51,720 bases of DNA from CAYPEK01 sp964409645 (GTDB lineage Bacteria; UBP15; UBA6099): assembly GCA_964409645.1 (NCBI GenBank), contig CAYPEK010000019.1, forward strand, positions 1-51,720, in the 5' to 3' direction. Below the pieces are notes generated by a model that worked only from the letters and a program-made list of their open reading frames with translations, was not told the DNA's origin and did not search any database. Below are positions 1 to 7,307 of the stretch, piece by piece. Position 1 is the first letter of the stretch; each line of letters starts with the position of its first letter. A program made the translations under genes and the position numbers.

Positions 1-101
1 CGGTTTTCCGATCATTCACCATATTATTCTATTAAACGACAATTCTAACAATATGTTCAATTAAGAGTAATGAAATAATATTCAATCTTCGTCATTTGCT
101 T

Positions 102-1673
102 TTAGGAGAAATAACCAAGGCCTTCGAGGATGCGGGTCATGTGCGCGGTGTCTTCGGGGTCGGTTTGACTTCCGGCGGCAGAGTCCGCCGAGAGAGGGGC
201 TTCACTCCTCACCGGCTGCGCGGCGAGGCGCTCCGGGGTGAAAATTCGCTCCGGCAGGCGCCCGTCGAGCCCTTCCGGAACGGGCAATCCCGCCGCGTAG
301 AGAACAGCGGGCGCGATGTCGGCGATCGAAAGCCGCCCCGCGTCCGCGCTGCCACGGATTCCCGGCCCGGCAGCGATCAGTATGCCGTCGCGAATGTGGG
401 TGCCCGTCTGCGCTTTTGTCGGAATGTGCCACGGAACGGCGTCGATTATCGCCGGATATTCCGATGCTTCGGCCATCGTGCGGCAGTCGGCAAACTCTAT
501 CAGCAGATCGGGCGCGGCGGCGGCGTGCGGGCCGTCGTAAAGCGATTCCCGCTTATGCGCGGCAACCACCGGCTTGAAACCGGACAGCGGGTCCCGCCAA
601 TCGAGAAATCGGGCGGCGATCTCGTCCCGCACGCGCTCGAACTCCTCTCCGGGCGCGACAATCCCGCCGTCGAATCTTCCGGCGGCGTTTATGAATATCT
701 CAGCGAACGGGCCGACAAGCGCGGGCCCCATGAAGGCGCGTGTGCGGCGCGGGTCGAAACCAATCTTCGACGGCGCGTAATTCGGGTCCGCCGACAGCGC
801 GCCGGGCGTCGCTACTGACGGCGATAGGAATCCCCATTCGGCGAGCAGACGATTCGGGAACACAATTTTCTTCGCGGGGCCGAAACCGTGGTCGGACATA
901 ACGATAACAGTCGTTTCCGGGCCGCCGAACACGCGGATCAGCTTTGCGAGTATCGAATCGGCCGCTTCGTAGGCGCGCGGGATCGCCTGCGGCTCCCATG
1001 AGAGATCGCAACGCGGATTCGCCGGATGCGAGACATCCCACGAGTGCCACATGCGATGCTGGAGTTCGTCGGTGGCCGAGCAGACAAACATAAGGAAATC
1101 CGGCGCGAGATCCGCGAGCGATTCGGCTGCGGCTGCGCGGTCGAGGTCCATGCGTATCCGAGCTTCCGGTTCGCGTCGCGGGTTGATAAAGTAGCCGTCG
1201 CGCAACTCTGCGGTCTCGTCGAGAAAGCTGCCTATTCCGGCGGCCGTCTGCCTGCGTTCCGGCGGGTGAATACTCGCCGCGGGATTCGGCAACCCGCTTA
1301 TCATGAATCCGCGCACAGGTTCCGCCGGATATGTCATAGGCACGTTGACGACGCCCGCGGAGAGACCGTGGCGGTTCATCGCGCCCCAAAGTTTTTCCGC
1401 GCGCGCGTCTCCGGAGCCGAGCGGCAGATTGCGGAGATCGCGTTTCATTTCGAAGAAATTGAAAATGCCATGTCGGCCGGGCTGGACACCCGTGACGGCG
1501 GTGGTCCATGCCGCGGCGGAGTGCCAAGGTATGGTGGATTCCAGAGTCGCGCGGCAGCCGCGCGCGGCAAGCGCCGCAAGATTGGGCAGCCGCCCCGTGC
1601 GCATGAGCGGGTCGAGCACGGCAGCCGTGCCGCCATCGATTCCGAAAAGGATTACTTTAGACTTCCCGGCCAT
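102..1673 (-). CDS. Alkaline-phosphatase-superfamily phosphodiesterase / nucleotide pyrophosphatase
   Basis: This 523-residue protein has the fold signature of type I phosphodiesterases/nucleotide pyrophosphatases, two-metal hydrolases of phosphate mono- or diesters. Visible motifs are an N-terminal metal-ligand segment (VILFGIDGG, Asp13), a nucleophile region TIPWHSAAAW around Ser52 followed by TGVQPGRHGIF, an Asp-His pair in SDHGFG, and a late histidine in GTHIRDGILIAAGPGI. There is no signal peptide, so a cytoplasmic location is likely. Its ATG overlaps the stop codon of the upstream amidohydrolase by one base, so the two are probably translationally coupled. The last 40 residues (from about PVRSEAPLS) look like a flexible linker and short helix outside the catalytic domain. 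The natural substrate cannot be told; sulfatase or phosphoglycerate-mutase-like members share the fold but fit less well. Confidence 0.85.
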   Translation of the reverse strand: MAGKSKVILFGIDGGTAAVLDPLMRTGRLPNLAALAARGCRATLESTIPWHSAAAWTTAVTGVQPGRHGIFNFFEMKRDLRNLPLGSGDARAEKLWGAMNRHGLSAGVVNVPMTYPAEPVRGFMISGLPNPAASIHPPERRQTAAGIGSFLDETAELRDGYFINPRREPEARIRMDLDRAAAAESLADLAPDFLMFVCSATDELQHRMWHSWDVSHPANPRCDLSWEPQAIPRAYEAADSILAKLIRVFGGPETTVIVMSDHGFGPAKKIVFPNRLLAEWGFLSPSVATPGALSADPNYAPSKIGFDPRRTRAFMGPALVGPFAEIFINAAGRFDGGIVAPGEEFERVRDEIAARFLDWRDPLSGFKPVVAAHKRESLYDGPHAAAAPDLLIEFADCRTMAEASEYPAIIDAVPWHIPTKAQTGTHIRDGILIAAGPGIRGSADAGRLSIADIAPAVLYAAGLPVPEGLDGRLPERIFTPERLAAQPVRSEAPLSADSAAGSQTDPEDTAHMTRILEGLGYFS

Positions 1674-2695
1674 TAACCGAGGCCGAGGACGCGGCGAGCG
1701 TTGTCCCGGAGTATTTTAATGCGAGTTTCCGGATTGCCCTCCGTCGCAACAAGCACCTTCGACATAGCCATAGCCTGCGGATAGACGGGCCAGTCGGAGC
1801 CGAACAGCAACCTGTCCGGGCCGATCCGGTCAATCATCTCGTGCAGGTGCGCGGGCGGCTGACCGCTGACTTCGAGTAAAACGTGCGGGTGTTTCTCGGC
1901 GATCTCGAGCGCGGACCGGTACTGATTCATCGACGAGTGGCCGAGAATGCACGGGGAGCCTTCGAGCGCCTCCGCCATCGCCACGTAGTGCGATATGTCC
2001 GCATGCTCGCGCGCCTTTTTGGGCTCGAAACCGTTGAAGCCGCTGTGCGCCAGCACCGGCATCCCGCCTGTTTTCTCCTTCCACATACGCAGAAGTTCGA
2101 GCGCGGGAGGTGCATCCACCGACATCATCTGCATCTCGGGGTGCATTTTCATGCCGCGCGCGCCCATTGCGAGATACTCGTCTATGAGCTGTTCGCGCCG
2201 CTTGCTTTTCGGGTGAATCATACAGAAGAAGACGAGCCGGTCTCCCGAAGACTGTATCGCCCTGCCGAAACGCGGCGTGTTCGACGAGAAGGAAAAATCG
2301 AGGGAGAGAGACACGCTCTTATCGATCTTCAGCGCATCCATCTCGCGGACAATGTTCGGGATGGTGTGAGTGTGGTGCTTGCCCCGCTTGAGCGGCGAAA
2401 GCGCGCACGGGAGGTAGTCCTGAACGCCCCACTTCGGCCGTTCTTCGTAGAAGTTCTGGCCGGTGTAGATGTCGAGGTTCACCTTGAGGTCCGGCCCGAA
2501 ATTATGCAGCATTTCGGGCGTCTCGCGGAGCACATCGACCTTCGGAGCAAGCAGAAGCGTCCAGCCTAGGTGCGTGTGGAAATCTATCATTCCATCAAGC
2601 CCATCGACGTTAAGCGCGAGCCTGCCGTCCTCCAGTTGTTTGAAATAGCCCAACTCAGTTACTTGTCGCCAGTTGTCAAATTTACGTTTTTCCAT
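1673..2695 (-). CDS. Amidohydrolase family 2 (TIM-barrel metal-dependent hydrolase)
   Basis: The 340-residue product is a TIM-barrel amidohydrolase of the ACMS-decarboxylase/amidohydrolase-2 type. The metal-site pattern is complete: HxH in DFHTHLG (His40, His42), Lys183-His185 in KMHPE, His217 in LAHSGFN, His253 in LGHSS, and Asp301 in LLFGSDWPVYP. The C-terminal segment ILRDNARRVLGL is the typical closing helix of this family. A 30-residue N-terminal extension precedes the barrel. It lies upstream of the phosphodiesterase with a one-base overlap, which suggests consecutive steps or a shared substrate, but neither substrate is evident. Members hydrolyse or decarboxylate cyclic and aromatic acids, so no specific reaction is assigned. 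Confidence 0.85.
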   Translation of the reverse strand: MEKRKFDNWRQVTELGYFKQLEDGRLALNVDGLDGMIDFHTHLGWTLLLAPKVDVLRETPEMLHNFGPDLKVNLDIYTGQNFYEERPKWGVQDYLPCALSPLKRGKHHTHTIPNIVREMDALKIDKSVSLSLDFSFSSNTPRFGRAIQSSGDRLVFFCMIHPKSKRREQLIDEYLAMGARGMKMHPEMQMMSVDAPPALELLRMWKEKTGGMPVLAHSGFNGFEPKKAREHADISHYVAMAEALEGSPCILGHSSMNQYRSALEIAEKHPHVLLEVSGQPPAHLHEMIDRIGPDRLLFGSDWPVYPQAMAMSKVLVATEGNPETRIKILRDNARRVLGLG

Positions 2696-2824
2696 GACTA
2701 TTTATTAACAAAAAAATGCGATGATGGCAAGTGCGGCGATGGATGACATCACTTTTGCCCCCGTCTCAAGGGTGGCAAACTTACGTAAGGGAGTCTTTCG
2801 CGGCCGTCGCCCTGTCCGCGCCAT

Positions 2825-4141
2825 TCATGCGGACGGCGGCGCCGACATTTCGGCCGGCGAATCTATTTTGATAATTTCGGGGACGAGCAAAGTCACTGCC
2901 GCGATTGCCGCGATGCACGCGATGCCGCCCGCCATGACTGCGTACGGCGCGCCGAGGTAGTGCGCGGCGGTTCCCATGAGGAAGTTGCCGGCGGGCATCA
3001 TCCCGAGAAAAACAAAGACGTAAAGCCCCATTATGCGGCCGCGCAGGCGCTCAGGCGCGAGCAGTTGGAGTGTGCTGTTCGACATCGCGATACCGGCGAT
3101 CGCTCCGAATCCGGCTCCGGCCAGCAGAATAAAGGCAACAATGAAACTTTTTGCGAAAGAGAAAACGCAGATCACAACAGAGAACAGGCCGAAGCAGAAA
3201 ATAATCCGCAATCCCTGTTTTCTGCTCTTCCGAGCCAGAGCGAGCATAACCGCCGCCACCACCGAGCCGACACCCGCCCCAGCGAAAAGAAAACCCAGAC
3301 CGTCCGGCCCCATGTGGAGTATTTTTTTCGCGAACACAGGCAGAAGCATCAGTGCGGGCAAACCGAATATGCTCGCCACCGACAATATACAGAGCACGCC
3401 GAGCATCCGCCGGTCTTTTATGACATAAACAAACCCTTCCTTCAGGTCGGATAACGCCTTCGAGCCGTTTCCCGCCGGACTAGCCAGTTTAAACAGGTCT
3501 TTTTCGCGTATCATAAAAAGCGCGGCTATCACGGCAATGAAAGAAATCGCGTTGATCGCGAAACATTGTGCCTCGCCTACCGCCTTGATGAGGAGTCCGC
3601 CTATCATCGGGCCGATCGTGCGCGCCACATTGAACACCGCCGAATTCAGCGCAACCGCGCTCAGAACAGAGTCCTTGGGAACCATTTCGGAAACGAAACT
3701 CTGCCGCGCGGGCGAATCGAATGCCTGTATCGCTCCCGCGAGCGCCGCGAGCACAATCAGCGTCAGTTCATTGTAATGCTTCGTATAAACGAGGACGGTG
3801 AGCAATATCGCCTGCACGGTAAACGCCGCCTGCGTGGCGACGATCATCTTCCGCTTGTTAACCCGGTCCGCGACAATCCCCGCCGGAAGCGAAAGAAACA
3901 GAATCGGGAGCGAGTTCATCGTCGTCAGGAGCCCGAGCGCAAACACCGAGTCCTTGATGGTATATATAAGCCAGCTCAAAGCGACCGTCTGCATCCATGT
4001 GCCGATGGTCGAAACGAGTTGTCCGACCCAGAACAGCCGGAAATTCCTGTATCTGAACGCCGGAAGCGTGCTTTTCACTGAGTCGCGAAAGCTCAACCGC
4101 CTGCCGCCTTTTCTTCGCAGCCTGCAAAGACCGCGCTTCAA
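2825..4141 (-). CDS. MFS transporter (EntS-like MFS_3 family)
   Basis: The protein has about 12 hydrophobic segments. It carries the MFS loop 2-3 motif GIVADRVNKRK and a repeat-like LRGRIMGLY in the second half, which together with SFVSEMVPKDSVLSAVALNSAVFNVARTIGP-type sequence are typical of the EntS-like exporters. It most likely effluxes a small molecule across the inner membrane. The start is uncertain: no ATG is in frame near the N-terminus, and the first possible start is a TTG at 4141 just after an in-frame stop. A second TTG about 16 codons later is preceded by AGGCGG, which could be a ribosome-binding site. It is followed after 129 bp by the amidohydrolase gene in the same direction, so co-transcription is possible. 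438 residues from the TTG is a normal family length. Confidence 0.85.
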   Translation of the reverse strand: MKRGLCRLRRKGGRRLSFRDSVKSTLPAFRYRNFRLFWVGQLVSTIGTWMQTVALSWLIYTIKDSVFALGLLTTMNSLPILFLSLPAGIVADRVNKRKMIVATQAAFTVQAILLTVLVYTKHYNELTLIVLAALAGAIQAFDSPARQSFVSEMVPKDSVLSAVALNSAVFNVARTIGPMIGGLLIKAVGEAQCFAINAISFIAVIAALFMIREKDLFKLASPAGNGSKALSDLKEGFVYVIKDRRMLGVLCILSVASIFGLPALMLLPVFAKKILHMGPDGLGFLFAGAGVGSVVAAVMLALARKSRKQGLRIIFCFGLFSVVICVFSFAKSFIVAFILLAGAGFGAIAGIAMSNSTLQLLAPERLRGRIMGLYVFVFLGMMPAGNFLMGTAAHYLGAPYAVMAGGIACIAAIAAVTLLVPEIIKIDSPAEMSAPPSA

Positions 4142-4198
4142 TTAATATCCATCAAAGGCAAATCTATTTCAATATAAAAAATATTGAAAGATTAATCG

Positions 4199-4292
4199 CT
4201 CCCACGCTCCGCGTGGGAGTGAGGCACCCGGACGCTCCGCGTCCGCCGACGCGGGAGCGTCGGAAGAAGCATTCCCACGCAGAGCGTGGGAA
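4199..4292. repeat. Cluster of three palindromic repeat elements
   Basis: Three consecutive GC-rich palindromes fill the gap between the MFS gene and the response regulator. The first is a perfect CTCCCACGC-tcc-GCGTGGGAG (4199-4219). The second is an imperfect pair GACGCTCCGCGTC / GACGCGGGAGCGTC (4231-4261). The third, TTCCCACGC-aga-GCGTGGGAA (4272-4292), is a near copy of the first. They resemble REP-type extragenic palindromes, which often occur in many copies per genome and can be mobilised by RAYT transposases. They could also act as bidirectional structures ending the regulator transcript, but no T-run follows. No protein-coding signal was found here. Confidence 0.7.
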
Positions 4293-4345
4293 CGATTATT
4301 TATTCACTCTATAGAAGGAAAAACGCCGGTTTGAAAACCGCACTC

Positions 4346-4945
4346 TTACTCGAAGAAATTCCTTATCTGAATGTTGAGCGCATTTGCCAGTTTTAGCAGA
4401 GTGGAAACGGACGCCGCCGTGTTGCCGAGTTCGATCTTGGAAATCAGACTCTGAGACAGCCCGGTTTTCACCGAAAGCGTTTTCAGCGTGTAGCCGCGTG
4501 TTTTGCGGAACATGCGCAGCCGCTCGCCGATGAGTCTCTTGAGCTCCTGTTCCGGATCGGTGTAAATGCCGAGTTCGCGCACCGCGCGCTGTATCGTATC
4601 TTCCAGAATCTTCATATCGAACGGCTTCTGCAGATAGTCGAATGCGTCCTGTTTCATTGTCGTCAGCGCTGATTCCACGGACGGGAAACCGGTGGCGACG
4701 ATTACGCACAAATGCGGGTCCTGATGTCTGACCGCTTCGAGGAGCGTTTCTCCGCTCTGACCCGGCATCTTCAGATCGAGTATCATTATATGAAAATTCT
4801 CACTTTTCAGCAGGTCGAGTACGCCTTCGTTATCGTTCAATACCTGTACAATGTAACCGACTCTTTCGAGATACAACCTCACCACATCGGTGAATGATTT
4901 ATCGTCGTCAACAATCAGGATTCTTATCTTCTGTTTTTTTGCCAT
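4346..4945 (-). CDS. Response regulator with C-terminal XRE-type HTH domain
   Basis: The first 125 residues are a receiver domain with the acidic pocket (Asp13-Asp15 in VDDDK), phospho-acceptor Asp57 (ILDLKMPG), Thr85 (ATGF) and Lys107 (QKPF). Residues 138-199 form a Cro/C1-type helix-turn-helix (LGERLR-type start, TLKTLSVKTGLSQSLISKIE, then SVSTLLKLANAL). Response regulators usually carry OmpR, NarL, Fis or LytTR output domains, so an XRE output is uncommon. It probably binds DNA in response to phosphorylation by a histidine kinase. No kinase gene is adjacent, so its partner is elsewhere and it is an orphan here. An AAGGA sequence lies upstream of the ATG. It stands alone, with 296 bp of AT-rich DNA before the next gene. 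Confidence 0.9.
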   Translation of the reverse strand: MAKKQKIRILIVDDDKSFTDVVRLYLERVGYIVQVLNDNEGVLDLLKSENFHIMILDLKMPGQSGETLLEAVRHQDPHLCVIVATGFPSVESALTTMKQDAFDYLQKPFDMKILEDTIQRAVRELGIYTDPEQELKRLIGERLRMFRKTRGYTLKTLSVKTGLSQSLISKIELGNTAASVSTLLKLANALNIQIRNFFE

Positions 4946-5002
4946 TATCTTGTCCTTTTTTCATTTAAACACAGTGAAATCATCCGGCCTTTATCGCAAG
5001 TA

Positions 5003-5030
5003 ATTATACACAAATATTCCAAAAAAGCAA
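5003..5030 (-). promoter_or_regulatory. Candidate sigma-70 promoter of the response regulator
   Basis: On the minus strand TTGCTT (5025-5030) and TATAAT (5003-5008) are separated by 16 bp, about 58 bp upstream of the response-regulator ATG. The -10 is perfect and the -35 is weak. Nothing else was recognised in the AT-rich DNA between 5031 and 5241. Confidence 0.4.
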
Positions 5031-5241
5031 TCGGACAACTGACAAAAGCGGTATAAATGTGAACAAATATTAAAGAATCTCGGCTCCTGTTCGTTAAATT
5101 TCTGCAATCGAAATATATTTGAATTAAAGAATTACAATCGCAATTTATAAAACAAATTAATTATAACAAAAACTCCGGCTTTCCGTTAATTCGACGATCC
5201 TGAATATTATATAGATTATAAAATGATTAATTTATTGATGT

Positions 5242-7122
5242 TTATCTCATCACAACTACGCCCTTGGTATAATCGAATGAGCTGCCCCGGAAATTGCCCG
5301 TTGATACCGCATGAATATTTATAATATATAACCCATTCGCTACAAAATTGTTATTTCCGGAAAAAGAAGTTCCGGACCAAATGCAACCATTGAGAATCGA
5401 AGCATATCCGAATTGTGTGCAGATATTGCATTCTCGGTCGAATCCGGGTGAACATGATGTCAAATAGATATACGGTTCATAATCGAGATACCGAACAAGT
5501 TTACCGTCGAGTGAATATATCTGCGCCGTTACATTAACAGGAAAGTCGTTGAGAGAAAATTGAATCAAAAGCGGTGTTTCCGGCGACGGACTGAATGGAA
5601 ATTGATTCGGGTATGGCTCCTGCCCTTCGACAAACCAGAAACGATTCGGAGGAACATCAGGAATCGATAAATATGCACCTGTATTTGCAAGAGTTTCAAC
5701 ACTTGAAATATCACAAGTCTCCGGATATTTGCCTTCCGCCATGTTCGAGTCTTTGGCAACGATACAAAAATAAATATTTGAGCCCGGTGTCATATATTCG
5801 CCGGGTATCGTCGCCGTGAACGTCCCGTCGTCTTTCAGAGTCGATCTTACATTCACTGATTGATAATAAGATGATGTCGGATTATTGGTAAAGTATAACA
5901 TCAACCCGTCGGACGGGATATCGTCCGGGATCGTGAGCGATGAATCGAGGGTTACGATTGCGGGAATTGATATTGGAGAGTTCTGTATAAAAGTTCCGTT
6001 AAGAAACGACGTGGGGTTAAGAGAAATCTGTGGCACTTGGCCGCAAGCGCAGTAGGCGACGTTTGAGGTGGTGGTTCCGCCGTATGCAGAAGACGTATTC
6101 GTGCTGCTGTTTCCGCATTCGTTTGCCATGCTGTCGATGGATAATGCGGGAATAGAGTAACCGACACCATCTTGTATTGTGCGCTCATAAGGATTCGGAG
6201 AGGATGAATCAAGAACGATTGTGCCGCCAAGTTCAGTTGATGTAAATTTTATGCTTAATCCTGAACATTCGCCTAATGTTCCATCATAGTAGCATTTTGT
6301 CGGAAGTGTGTAACTTAGCCGTGCCACTACATCGCCGCTTGTGGTTATGCATGCCGGTGGAATACCTCTGCATGTGAGAGTTGCCGGACCGGGTTTGACA
6401 GCATAGCATGGAAATGTCGTAACCGCCAGTCTCGTCGTCATCGTCGCCTGTGTCGGAAAATTGTTCTTTCCCGAATCCTCGCATACTTCCGAAAGAACAT
6501 TACAAAGGTCAACTGTCTGAACAAACGTGCCGTTTGATTCGTCTCCCGTGTCGAATACAAGATCGTAAACCGACCCGACCGATACTGAGGAAGACAGGCT
6601 CTTAAATTCAATTCTTGTCATTACGAAATTATCCGTCACGGCTGTGGTCAATTCGGCGTCCTGATTCCAGACATAAACCCCCGCTCCTAGTCCGTCCGTG
6701 CTTGTGAAAATTTTCTGGCAGCAATTCAGACTGAACAGCGTACAGGGATTCAGACTGAATTTACTGTCCGGGTCAACTGTGCACGCGGGCTTCGTGCAGC
6801 TTGTTCCTTCGCATGTGGCTGAATCGGCAAATACAGTCGCGTCATATTTAATCTTGCTCTGCCAGCCGGCTATTTCGGCTTTATTCGTGTAGTTTCTCTG
6901 ATCGAACACAACGTCAAATGTGTATGCCTTACTTGGATACACTACATAATTAATAATATTATCCTGCGCTGCTCCGTCCGCGACATCGGCGGTATTGCAA
7001 GGCGTTCCGGTCAAGGTGTATTCGCCCTGTTTTAAAATGCAAACATCAGCCCGCGCCGAAGAGCATAAAAATATGAAAATCGCTAAAATCACATGCCATA
7101 TTGTTTTTGGGTTACAACACAT
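5242..7122 (-). CDS. Cys-rich secreted protein, cohesin-like N-domain and FlgD/Ig-like C-domain
   Basis: The start at ATG 7122 is chosen because AAAGGAG lies 8 bp upstream; a GTG nine bases earlier overlaps that site. The product has 626 residues and a Sec signal peptide (TIWHVILAIFIFLCSSARA). The region after it (about residues 45-215) has the beta-sandwich pattern of cohesin-like modules (YDATVF...FVMTRIEFKSLS). The middle holds Ig-like segments, and the C-terminal 90 residues (PVNVTAQIYSLDGKLVRYL to GVVVMR) resemble FlgD-type Ig/T9SS-type C-terminal domains. Cysteines are unusually frequent in the N-terminal half, suggesting disulfides outside the cytoplasm. The function is unknown; a surface or secreted structural role is an inference. 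It is a single-gene unit divergent from the TPR gene. Confidence 0.75.
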   Translation of the reverse strand: MCCNPKTIWHVILAIFIFLCSSARADVCILKQGEYTLTGTPCNTADVADGAAQDNIINYVVYPSKAYTFDVVFDQRNYTNKAEIAGWQSKIKYDATVFADSATCEGTSCTKPACTVDPDSKFSLNPCTLFSLNCCQKIFTSTDGLGAGVYVWNQDAELTTAVTDNFVMTRIEFKSLSSSVSVGSVYDLVFDTGDESNGTFVQTVDLCNVLSEVCEDSGKNNFPTQATMTTRLAVTTFPCYAVKPGPATLTCRGIPPACITTSGDVVARLSYTLPTKCYYDGTLGECSGLSIKFTSTELGGTIVLDSSSPNPYERTIQDGVGYSIPALSIDSMANECGNSSTNTSSAYGGTTTSNVAYCACGQVPQISLNPTSFLNGTFIQNSPISIPAIVTLDSSLTIPDDIPSDGLMLYFTNNPTSSYYQSVNVRSTLKDDGTFTATIPGEYMTPGSNIYFCIVAKDSNMAEGKYPETCDISSVETLANTGAYLSIPDVPPNRFWFVEGQEPYPNQFPFSPSPETPLLIQFSLNDFPVNVTAQIYSLDGKLVRYLDYEPYIYLTSCSPGFDRECNICTQFGYASILNGCIWSGTSFSGNNNFVANGLYIINIHAVSTGNFRGSSFDYTKGVVVMR

Positions 7123-7204
7123 AACCGGCACTCCTTTGTATGTGCTCCCCCCATATCTGTTATTACTGTAAATCGATAAAAAGAATATAACTTACTATAT
7201 ACAT

Positions 7205-7232
7205 TTTGTATTACTCATTTGTCGATTGTCAA
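7205..7232 (-). promoter_or_regulatory. Candidate sigma-70 promoter of the Cys-rich secreted protein
   Basis: On the minus strand a perfect TTGACA (7227-7232) is followed after 16 bp by TACAAA (7205-7210), about 83 bp upstream of the ATG at 7122. The -10 matches consensus at four of six positions. Confidence 0.4.
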
Positions 7233-7307
7233 GCGAAACACTCATATCGGCGTTGTTGTTTTTCTTTCCGCCGCACGGCCGGCTGATTCGTTAGCCTCTT
7301 CACTATT

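Noticed and set aside
96..818. A 240-codon open frame on the plus strand
   Set aside because: It runs opposite the phosphodiesterase gene, has Arg-rich composition typical of antisense frames in GC-rich DNA, and no recognisable domain.
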